Source: an uncultured Collinsella sp.
GTDB lineage: Bacteria > Actinomycetota > Coriobacteriia > Coriobacteriales > Coriobacteriaceae
Length of the DNA: 41,380 nucleotides
NCBI GenBank assembly: GCA_900752015.1
Contig: CAADTZ010000048.1
Span: 1 to 41,380 of the forward strand
Direction of reading: 5' to 3'
Every line of letters begins with the position of its first letter. The stretch's first letter is position 1. Position numbers and translations under genes: made by a program. Shown piece after piece: positions 15,407-22,258 of the stretch. The notes below the pieces were generated by a model, which ran no database searches, was not told where the DNA came from, and was given only the letters and a program-made list of their open reading frames with translations.

Positions 15407-16327
15407 TTACAGGAGACCGTTGTCCTGAAGGACCTTCTTAATCGCCTCGACGTTCTCGCCGGTCATGGCCTTCACCGGGCGCGGCATGGTCGGGCTGTCG
15501 AAGATGCCCATGAGGTTCATAGCGGTCTTGAAGGCGCCGACGCCACCGGCATAGCCCTGGACGCCCGAGGTGACATCCCAAATGTGCGAAATCTCATTGA
15601 GGCGATCCTGCTCGGCCTTGACGGTAGCCCAGTCACCAGCCTGAGCGGCCTTCCACTGACGCACGTAGCCCTCGGGCTCAACGTTGGCGAGACCCGGGAC
15701 GGAACCGTCGGCGCCACCGAGGTAGGCGCCGTCGACAACAACCTCGTGACCGGTGAGAATGCTCATCGGATGGCCGTTCTTCTCGTTCTCCTGAACGAGG
15801 TAGCGGAACGAGATGTCATCACCCGAGGAATCCTTGACGCCGGCCAGAACGCCCTCGGCGCCGAGCTTGGCAAGGAGCTTCCAGGGGAGCTTGGTGTGAA
15901 CGCAGACGGGAATGTCATAGGCAAAGATGGGCAGGTCGAGCTCCTCATGCAGGATGCGGAAGTGCTCCTCAACCTCGGTCATGCCCTGCAGGGCATAGAA
16001 CGGGCAGGTGGCGACGAGGGCATCGGCGCCCAGCTCCTGAGCGACCTTGCCGTGCTCGATCATGCGCTCGGTCTCGGTATCGATGATGCCGACCAGAACG
16101 GGCACACGGTGGTCGACGATACGAACGGCCTCGGCGATAATCTGGCGACGACGCTCGTCGGTGGAGAAGACGACCTCGCCCGAGGAGCCCAGGAAGAACA
16201 GGCCATCGACGCCGGCATCGATCATGCGGTTAATGCTGCGCTCAAAGGAGGCAACGTCGAGCTGGTGATCTTCGGTATCGGGAACAACGACGGGAGGGAT
16301 AACGCCGGTGAATTTCTGAGTTGCCAC
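15407..16327 (-). CDS. nanA: N-acetylneuraminate lyase (DHDPS/NAL-family aldolase)
   Basis: Class I aldolase that would cleave sialic acid to ManNAc and pyruvate; 306 residues. I place the start at a GTG (16327) because AAGGAG lies six bases upstream and the family N-terminus begins there; the frame stays open further upstream only inside the preceding spacer and gene. The pyruvate/oxyanion motif is GSSGE (47-51), the proton-relay tyrosine is Y137 in FAYDIP and the Schiff-base lysine is K165 in AGVKDSSGD. These are the same residue numbers as in E. coli NanA. Other members of this family (DapA, other aldolases) cannot be excluded from sequence alone. The nanK and nanE neighbours decide the call. 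Confidence 0.88.
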   Translation of the reverse strand: MATQKFTGVIPPVVVPDTEDHQLDVASFERSINRMIDAGVDGLFFLGSSGEVVFSTDERRRQIIAEAVRIVDHRVPVLVGIIDTETERMIEHGKVAQELGADALVATCPFYALQGMTEVEEHFRILHEELDLPIFAYDIPVCVHTKLPWKLLAKLGAEGVLAGVKDSSGDDISFRYLVQENEKNGHPMSILTGHEVVVDGAYLGGADGSVPGLANVEPEGYVRQWKAAQAGDWATVKAEQDRLNEISHIWDVTSGVQGYAGGVGAFKTAMNLMGIFDSPTMPRPVKAMTGENVEAIKKVLQDNGLL

Positions 16328-16395
16328 AAGAATCTCCTTAGTTGTCTGGCGGGCGACCCTGTGCCACCCACTCTTGTTGGCAGTGTTCAGGCCGT

Positions 16396-17247
16396 CTAGG
16401 CCAAAGAACACGAGTAGAACGTTTGGTTAAAGAAGTCGACGACTTCGTTTTCGAACGCATTGATGCGCTCGTGAGCGTATTTGGCATAGATGATATGCCT
16501 CCGGTCACACTCAAGACCGTTGAATACGGCAAACTGACCCTTGGGGTCGCTCACGGTATCCATGAGCGATGTGCCCATGAGCACCGATCCGCGCACCCGA
16601 GACGACAGCGCCTCGAGGCCGCCAGGAAGCGGATTGGCAACCGCCGTGCAGGCGAGACCCCGCTCGTCCAGAGCAGAAACCGCCAGCGCGACTCCGCCGC
16701 CTAGACCCTCGCCCCATGCAAAGATGCGGTCGGGGTCCATGCCATCAAGATTGCGCGCCACCTTCGCCAGCGCGCAACCCCAACGGACGCGCTCGACAAA
16801 AGCGGGCGAAGAAATCCCCCGCTGCAGGTCGTCCGCACCAGCAACATCGTCATCCAGCGCGAGGACGGCATACCCCATGGCGGCAAATCTCGTCATGTGA
16901 TGCCAGCCGCGCACAGGCCGATCGATGTCGTGGAACATCAGGCACAGCGGCACGCGCTCAGATACTCGGGCACGACCGACAGGCTCGATCAAACGAGCGT
17001 GAATCGCATCGTCACCGAGCTCAAAGGAGACCTCCGAGTAACGGGCGCAGGGGTTAACAAAGTCAATCGCCGTAATGGCCAGGCCTTGAATCTCAAGATT
17101 CGAAGCGCATGTCTCTAAATCAGAAACATCTGCTTGGACATCACCGCGCCAGTCCCGATATTCTGCGAGCCTTGACGAAACCGTTCCAGGAATTCCCACG
17201 AGCTCGGGGACAATCAGCCCATTGACATTGCTCTCGCACTTAGACAT
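16396..17247 (-). CDS. CE7-like alpha/beta hydrolase lacking the nucleophile serine (probable pseudoenzyme)
   Basis: Diverged relative of the esterase encoded just upstream, 283 residues. Aligning the two, the nucleophile elbow GASQGGG of the neighbour is GEGLGGG here (180-186), so the catalytic serine is glycine at 181. The aspartate (D230 in SLMDTVSD) and histidine (H259 in YAHE) are kept, and the segment around GQFAVFNGLECDRRH is clearly homologous. The oxyanion segment FHGYPG has become FHDIDR. The protein is intact and its ATG overlaps the upstream stop by eight bases with a good GGGAGG site, so it is expressed rather than decaying. It may be a regulatory or binding partner of the active esterase. 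I do not know its function. Confidence 0.75.
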   Translation of the reverse strand: MSKCESNVNGLIVPELVGIPGTVSSRLAEYRDWRGDVQADVSDLETCASNLEIQGLAITAIDFVNPCARYSEVSFELGDDAIHARLIEPVGRARVSERVPLCLMFHDIDRPVRGWHHMTRFAAMGYAVLALDDDVAGADDLQRGISSPAFVERVRWGCALAKVARNLDGMDPDRIFAWGEGLGGGVALAVSALDERGLACTAVANPLPGGLEALSSRVRGSVLMGTSLMDTVSDPKGQFAVFNGLECDRRHIIYAKYAHERINAFENEVVDFFNQTFYSCSLA

Positions 17248-18217
17248 GAGCCTCCCCTCCCTTGCAGAAAAACGGAATGATCAAATCGTCAAAATCCTGA
17301 ATCTCCTCGTGGCCAAAGCCTTCAAAGAACTCATGACGCTTTTCGCAGGTCAGGTTGTTATAGACCGCAAACTGCGTCGCTGGCGGACAGACGATATCGG
17401 CTGTGCCAGTGCCAAACAGCACGGGGCATTTGACCATAGGGGCAAAGTTCTTGGAATCGAAGTACGCCAGCTTGGCATAGGCTTCGTCAATACGACTCGA
17501 GTCCTCGTCAAACCAGCGAGACCAATAGCGCAGGCCCTCGTAGGCAATGTCGTCGGCACCCAAATCCCAGACCAGGCGGAAATCTGACAGGAAGGGATAG
17601 AGGATGGCGGCGCGATTGATAAGCTCTCTGTTAAGCGCACAGGTCGCAATGCCCAAACCGCCGCCCTGCGACGCGCCGTTCACAAACACACGTGCAAGAT
17701 CGATGCCCTCGAGCTCGCGAACGATGCGGCACAGGATGCGAATATCTTGGTGCAAGCGGACATAGTAGAGGTTGGCCGGGTCGCCGTCGATGCCGGCGAC
17801 GATATGCCCGGCAACCGTTGTGCCCTCAAATCCACCAATGTCCTCGGAGGGACCTCCTTGGCCGGGGCAGTCGAGGGCGATGAGTGCCATGCCCATGCCC
17901 GCAAACGACGCCTGCTCAAACCAGCTCCGGCTTGCACCCGGATACCCATGGAACTGAAGCACCAATGGCACGGGCTCGTCCGAGACGGGTTTAAGGTACT
18001 TGGCATGCAGGCGAGCGCCACACATGCCGGTATACCAGAGGTCGAAAAGTTGACAGGTCGCGGCATCGGTGACCGATGCCGTGTCGATCGCATAGTCAAG
18101 CCCGACGGCGTCGGCCTCGGCCATGCGATCCTTCCAAAAGAGATCGAAATCTGATGGACGGGGCATGGCGCCTCGATATTCACCAAATTGATGTTGTAGC
18201 TCCTGAGCACTTGGCAT
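17240..18217 (-). CDS. CE7-family carbohydrate esterase (acetylxylan esterase/cephalosporin deacetylase type), possible sialate O-acetylesterase
   Basis: Alpha/beta hydrolase of carbohydrate esterase family 7, 325 residues, without a signal peptide and so cytoplasmic. The catalytic triad is complete: S183 in GASQGG, D274 in TADIVCP and H303 in GFGHEE. The oxyanion residue is Y92 in FHGYPG. CE7 enzymes remove acetyl groups from small sugars and cephalosporins. Its place between a transporter and nanA suggests removal of O-acetyl groups from imported sialic acid; this is inference. The ATG at 18217 has only a distant GAAAGG, and an in-frame TTG at 18232 is a less likely start. The next gene is its degenerate paralogue, overlapping by eight bases. 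Confidence 0.85.
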   Translation of the reverse strand: MPSAQELQHQFGEYRGAMPRPSDFDLFWKDRMAEADAVGLDYAIDTASVTDAATCQLFDLWYTGMCGARLHAKYLKPVSDEPVPLVLQFHGYPGASRSWFEQASFAGMGMALIALDCPGQGGPSEDIGGFEGTTVAGHIVAGIDGDPANLYYVRLHQDIRILCRIVRELEGIDLARVFVNGASQGGGLGIATCALNRELINRAAILYPFLSDFRLVWDLGADDIAYEGLRYWSRWFDEDSSRIDEAYAKLAYFDSKNFAPMVKCPVLFGTGTADIVCPPATQFAVYNNLTCEKRHEFFEGFGHEEIQDFDDLIIPFFCKGGEAHV

Positions 18218-18253
18218 GGCTCGTGAACCCAACCTTTCGAAATCGCAACGGAG

Positions 18254-18281
18254 GTGCGCCCGGCAAGGGAACCGGGCGCAC
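18254..18281 (-). promoter_or_regulatory. Intercistronic hairpin between transporter genes and esterase
   Basis: A perfect 10-bp GC-rich stem (GTGCGCCCGG with CCGGGCGCAC) and an eight-base loop lies 17 bases after the ATPase stop. On the minus strand no T run follows, so it is a probable processing or stability hairpin dividing the transporter part from the enzyme part of the operon. Confidence 0.6.
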
Positions 18282-18297
18282 GGGAGGGAAAGCGAGG

Positions 18298-19125
18298 CTA
18301 CTCGCCGAGCTTGGGATGCAGCAGCGACGGCGCAGCGCCGAGCAGCATCTTGGTGTAGGAGTCCTGGGGGTGCTGGAAGACCTGCTTGGCCTCGCCCTGC
18401 TCGACGATCCTGCCGCCATTCATAACGATGATGTCGTCAGAGATATAGCGGACCGTCTGGATGTCATGGCTGATGAACACCATGGCCAGGCCGAGCTCCT
18501 TCTTAAGGTCGGTCAACAGGTTCAGAATCTGTGCGCGGACCGAAACGTCCAGAGCCGAGGTGGGCTCGTCGGCGATGATGGCATCGGGGTTCAGCGACAG
18601 GGCACGGGCAATTGCGACGCGCTGACGCTGGCCGCCCGAAAGCTGACCGGGAAGAACCTCGGCGGCGGAGCTGGGCAGACCGGTGAGCTCCAGGAGCTCC
18701 TTGACGCGCTTCTCCTGCTCGGCCTCGGTACCCAGGTTGTGGACGCGCATGGGGTCGAGCAGCTGCTCGCGAACGACCATGCGGGGATTGAGCGCCGTGG
18801 CCGGGTTCTGGAACACGACCGAGATGACGCGACCCATGTGGCGACGGTCCTCGGCGGTACGTTTGGTAACGTCCTTGCCCTTAAAGTAGACCTTGCCGCT
18901 CGTGGGGGCCTGCAGGCCGCACATGACGTTGGCGGTGGTGGACTTACCGCAACCGGACTCGCCGACGATGCCGATCGTCTGACCGGGCATGAGCTTAATC
19001 GTTACACCCTGGACGGCGTGAACCAGGTTGGGGTGCAGAATCGAGCCGGTACGGGTCCTAAAGGTGACGTGGACGTCATCAAGGAAGATGATCGGCTCGA
19101 CGCCGTTGACTGCGGTCTCGCTCAT
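18298..19125 (-). CDS. ABC transporter ATPase (OppF/DppF type) of the sialic-acid operon
   Basis: Second nucleotide-binding protein of the downstream transporter, 275 residues. Walker A GESGCGKS is at 55-62, the signature SGGQRQR follows QL at about 165-171, Walker B is AIIADEP and the H-loop is ISHD. It ends after GAAPSLLHPKLGE and lacks the cysteine-rich tail seen in OppD and OppF of the first operon. That is common in DppF-type subunits outside peptide uptake. It follows the permease-ATPase fusion with almost no spacing, and the two ATPase domains would form the working heterodimer. Assignment to sialic-acid uptake rests on operon position. Confidence 0.9.
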   Translation of the reverse strand: MSETAVNGVEPIIFLDDVHVTFRTRTGSILHPNLVHAVQGVTIKLMPGQTIGIVGESGCGKSTTANVMCGLQAPTSGKVYFKGKDVTKRTAEDRRHMGRVISVVFQNPATALNPRMVVREQLLDPMRVHNLGTEAEQEKRVKELLELTGLPSSAAEVLPGQLSGGQRQRVAIARALSLNPDAIIADEPTSALDVSVRAQILNLLTDLKKELGLAMVFISHDIQTVRYISDDIIVMNGGRIVEQGEAKQVFQHPQDSYTKMLLGAAPSLLHPKLGE

Positions 19126-21141
19126 CTACATCACCTCCGCGTGAGGGGTCAAACCATTTGCCTTGAGCACCTCGTCGGGGAGCTCGGAATAGAAGTGCTC
19201 GGTGCCGGGCACGCGCTTGAAGACCGGACGGGTGTCCAGGCCAATACGCGGATGGCTCGAGCGGGGCGCGAAGCGATCGCCCTTGGGGAAATCGCGCGGG
19301 CTCGGAACGGCGCCGGGCACCTGGTGCAGGCGGCCCGAACCGCTCTCGATGGACAGAACGGAACCCAGAAGACCGCGGGTGTACTCGTGGATCGGGTTGG
19401 TGAGCAGCTCCTTGGTGGGTGCCTGCTCGATAACCTGGCCAGCGTACATAACCGTGATGTTGTGGGCGACCTCGGCGACCAGCGCCAGGTCGTGCGAAAC
19501 GAAGATCATGGCAAAGCCGAGCTTGGCCTGAAGATCGTTGAGCAGCTTGATAACCTGCTTCTGAACGGTAACGTCCAGAGCGGTCGTGGGCTCGTCGCAG
19601 ATGACCAGCTTGGGGTCGCGGGTAAGGGCCATAGCGATCAGGACACGCTGACGCTGGCCGCCGGAAAGCTCGTGCGGATAGCTCTCGAGCGTGCGCTTGG
19701 GATCGAGGCCGACGAGCTCCAGGAGCTCCTCGGCGCTGCGGGTTCCGCCGCGCTTGGTGAGCTGCTTCATCTGGGCAGAGATGAGCATGGAGGGGTTGAG
19801 CGAGGACAGGGCGTCCTGATAGACCATAGCGATATCGGTACCGCGCAGGCCGAACCACTCCTTCTTGCTCATCTTGAGCAGGTCGCGGCCCTCCCAGAGG
19901 ACCTCGCCGGAAAGGTGCTCGTCCTCATCGGTCAGGCCCATGATGGCCAGCGTGGTGATGGACTTACCGCAACCGGACTCGCCCACCAGGCCCATGGTCT
20001 GACCAGGACGGACGTCAAAGTTGACATGGTCGACGACGTTGATATCACCGTGATGCTCAAACTGAATGCAGAAGTCACGGACCGAGAGAATCGGTTCAAC
20101 AGACTCGTCGGGCACATGGCGATCGTCACGCTTGAGCTCGACATCGCGCAGGGCGCCAAGGCGAGCGGAGAGGGACTGGGCCTGCTCCTTGTAGGCGCGA
20201 ACGGGGTCGGAGACCAGCAGGTCGGCCTCGCGACGCTTGGAGGAATCGGTAGGATCCAGGGCAGCGGAGGGGGCAGCGGCCATGGCGTCGGTAATGCCCT
20301 CGGAGAGGATGTTAAGCGCCAGGCAGGTGATCATGATGGCCAGACCCGGGAACAGCGCCTGCCACCAACGGCCGGCGAGCACGCCGCCGCGGGCGTCGGC
20401 GAGGATGTTGCCCCAGGTAGCGGTGGGCTCCTGGATACCAGCGCCGATGAAGGTCAGCGAGGCCTCGAAGATGATGGCGTCGGCGACCAGGGTAACGGTG
20501 AAGACCATGATCGGGGCGATGCAGTTACGCAGAACATGCTTGATCAAAATCCACGGAGCCTTGGCGCCGGAAACGATGACCGCGCGGACATAGTCCTCGC
20601 CGTACTCGGACACGATGTTGGCGCGTACGATACGGGCAATCTGCGGAGTGTACATAAAGCCGATGGCGAAGATGATCGACGGCACGGAGTTGCCCAGGAT
20701 GGAGACGAAGACGGCCGCGAGGGCGATGCCCGGGATGGACATGATGATGTCCAGGATACGCATGATCGTCTCGGAGACGGCCTTGCGCGAAACCGCTGCA
20801 AGGGCGCCCACGACCGAGCCGCAGACCAGAGCCATGGCAGTGGCGCCAAAGCCGATAATCAGCGAGTAACGACCACCGTAGAGCATACGCGACAGAATGT
20901 CGCGACCCTTATCGTCGGTACCGAAGATAAATCCGTTGCCGGGAGCCTGGCGAGCCGTAAAGATCTCGACCGGGCTATAGGGGGCAAGAAGGGGCGCCAG
21001 GATCGCAGTCAGGGCGACCAGCACCAGCACGACGGCGGCAATCTTAGAAGACAGCGTCATCTTCTTCCAGCCACCGAGCTTGAGCCCCTTGGAGGCAGCC
21101 TTCTCGAGCTGCTCGGTTTGCTTCTCTCGAATCTTTACCAT
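19126..21141 (-). CDS. ABC transporter permease-ATPase fusion (DppC-DppD type)
   Basis: A 671-residue fusion. Residues 1-290 are a DppC-like permease with first helix about 33-54, the GTDDKGRD motif at 74-81 and the EAA loop EDYVRAVIVSGAK. Residues 290-345 are a charged linker. Residues 346-671 are a DppD-like ATPase with Walker A GESGCGKS at 387-394, signature SGGQRQR at 493-499 and Walker B KLVICDEP at 511-518. The family's cysteine tail is degenerate: where CxFxPRCP is expected this protein has DRFAPRSSHP (622-631), so an iron-sulfur cluster is unlikely. Such fusions are known in Actinomycetota. It lies three bases downstream of the partner permease and abuts the ATPase gene, giving a transporter with all four functional domains. 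Confidence 0.92.
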   Translation of the reverse strand: MVKIREKQTEQLEKAASKGLKLGGWKKMTLSSKIAAVVLVLVALTAILAPLLAPYSPVEIFTARQAPGNGFIFGTDDKGRDILSRMLYGGRYSLIIGFGATAMALVCGSVVGALAAVSRKAVSETIMRILDIIMSIPGIALAAVFVSILGNSVPSIIFAIGFMYTPQIARIVRANIVSEYGEDYVRAVIVSGAKAPWILIKHVLRNCIAPIMVFTVTLVADAIIFEASLTFIGAGIQEPTATWGNILADARGGVLAGRWWQALFPGLAIMITCLALNILSEGITDAMAAAPSAALDPTDSSKRREADLLVSDPVRAYKEQAQSLSARLGALRDVELKRDDRHVPDESVEPILSVRDFCIQFEHHGDINVVDHVNFDVRPGQTMGLVGESGCGKSITTLAIMGLTDEDEHLSGEVLWEGRDLLKMSKKEWFGLRGTDIAMVYQDALSSLNPSMLISAQMKQLTKRGGTRSAEELLELVGLDPKRTLESYPHELSGGQRQRVLIAMALTRDPKLVICDEPTTALDVTVQKQVIKLLNDLQAKLGFAMIFVSHDLALVAEVAHNITVMYAGQVIEQAPTKELLTNPIHEYTRGLLGSVLSIESGSGRLHQVPGAVPSPRDFPKGDRFAPRSSHPRIGLDTRPVFKRVPGTEHFYSELPDEVLKANGLTPHAEVM

Positions 21142-21144
21142 AAT

Positions 21145-22101
21145 CTACACCGTCCTGATGCGCGGGTTGATGAGCAGGTAGAGCATGTCAACCACGATGT
21201 TGATGATGATGAAGGCAAGAGCAACGACGATAACGACGCCCTGAACCAGGTTCGCCTCGTTGCCCTGAACGCCCTGCAGAATCGCAGTGCCCATGCCGGG
21301 GAGGTTGAAGATAACCTCGATGACGACGGCGCCGCCCATGAGGTAACCGATCTTAAGGCCGAGGGTGGTGACCGGGGTGATCAGCGCATTGCGAAGAACG
21401 TTGATGCCGACGACGACCTTCTCGGGAACGCCGGCGCCGCGAGCCATACGGACATAATCCTTGTCGAGCTCCTCGACCATGGCGGTACGCACGATACGAG
21501 TCATCTGGCCCGTCAGCGGAAATGCCAAGGCGATAGCGGGCATGATCATACGTCCCAGATAGCCAACCGGATTCGTGGTGAAGTGAGGCAGAGCACCCGA
21601 TGCCGGGAGCACCTTAAGGTAGGAAGAGAACAGCAGGATCAACAGAACGGCAAGCCAGAACGACGGGGTTGCCAAGCCGGCGATGGAAAAGACGCGGATC
21701 ACTTGGTCCGGCCATTTGTCGCGATACAGTGCCGCGATGACGCCGAGCAAAAACGAAACGACCGCACCGATGGCAAGACCGATAAAGGTCAGCTGCATCG
21801 TGACGGGCAGGGCCGTGGAGATGCGCTTGGCAACGGAGTTGCGAGCAGCACCATAGGTGCCCATGTCGCCATGGATCAAATCGCCCATATAGCGCACGTA
21901 GCGCACGGGCCAGGGGTCGTCCAGACCATACTTCTCATGGTACTCGGCAACCGCCTCGGGCGAGGCACCGTCACCCAACGCCGTGTAGGCGGGGTCGGTC
22001 TTGGAGAACGACATAAGGAAGAACACCAGGACGGTGACGCCCAATGCCATGATCGGCAGCGCCACAAGACGCCTTCCAATCAAACGTAGCAAGTTGTTCA
22101 C
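21145..22101 (-). CDS. ABC transporter permease (DppB/OppB type) of the sialic-acid operon
   Basis: Membrane subunit of the second family 5-linked importer, 318 residues from a GTG start. GGGGAG five bases upstream fixes the GTG at 22101; an in-frame TTG at 22134 has no such support. The N-terminal helix (about 10-30), the HGDMGTYG segment and the EAA loop DKDYVRMARGAGVPEK are typical of DppB. The C-terminus ends with the family segment LLINPRIR. It is paired with the permease half of the fusion gene three bases downstream. Two consecutive hairpins lie between it and the binding-protein gene. Confidence 0.92.
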   Translation of the reverse strand: MNNLLRLIGRRLVALPIMALGVTVLVFFLMSFSKTDPAYTALGDGASPEAVAEYHEKYGLDDPWPVRYVRYMGDLIHGDMGTYGAARNSVAKRISTALPVTMQLTFIGLAIGAVVSFLLGVIAALYRDKWPDQVIRVFSIAGLATPSFWLAVLLILLFSSYLKVLPASGALPHFTTNPVGYLGRMIMPAIALAFPLTGQMTRIVRTAMVEELDKDYVRMARGAGVPEKVVVGINVLRNALITPVTTLGLKIGYLMGGAVVIEVIFNLPGMGTAILQGVQGNEANLVQGVVIVVALAFIIINIVVDMLYLLINPRIRTV

Positions 22102-22141
22102 GTTCTCTCCCCTTTCTTTTGTCGGTAGGACCAACTGGTAT

Positions 22142-22159
22142 ATGAGTACGGGTACTCAT
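22142..22159. repeat. Near-perfect dyad between binding protein and permease genes
   Basis: ATGAGTAC-GG-GTACTCAT has perfect 8-bp arms and a two-base centre, about 40 bases upstream of the permease GTG. It could be a DNA operator or, with the adjacent hairpin at 22163-22196, part of an mRNA stability element. No T run accompanies it. Confidence 0.5.
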
Positions 22160-22162
22160 TAC

Positions 22163-22196
22163 AAGACCCGAGCGACATCGTTGCCGCCCGGGTCTT
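22163..22196 (-). promoter_or_regulatory. Intercistronic hairpin after the second binding-protein gene
   Basis: On the mRNA strand a continuous 15-bp stem (two G-U pairs) starting AAGACCCG and closing CGGGTCTT has an ACGA loop. It lies about 60 bases after the binding-protein stop. The As before and GTAATG after do not make a strong terminator. It is comparable in position to the hairpin after oppA at 4098-4127. Confidence 0.65.
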
Positions 22197-22258
22197 TGTT
22201 TCAACTATGAGGATACGGCCCCAATGACCGACATCCTGCATACAGACTCAAGCGAGTC

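Noticed and set aside
16328..16411. ATG start of nanA at 16411
   Set aside because: It would add 28 residues overlapping the preceding gene, without family similarity. GTG at 16327 has AAGGAG six bases upstream and fits the family N-terminus.
18076..22089. A plus-strand open frame of more than 1300 codons antisense to the second transporter
   Set aside because: The minus strand here encodes clear ABC transporter proteins with all motifs. The plus-strand translation is low-complexity (rich in G, D, H, L) with no recognisable domain. It is a shadow of GC-rich codon bias.
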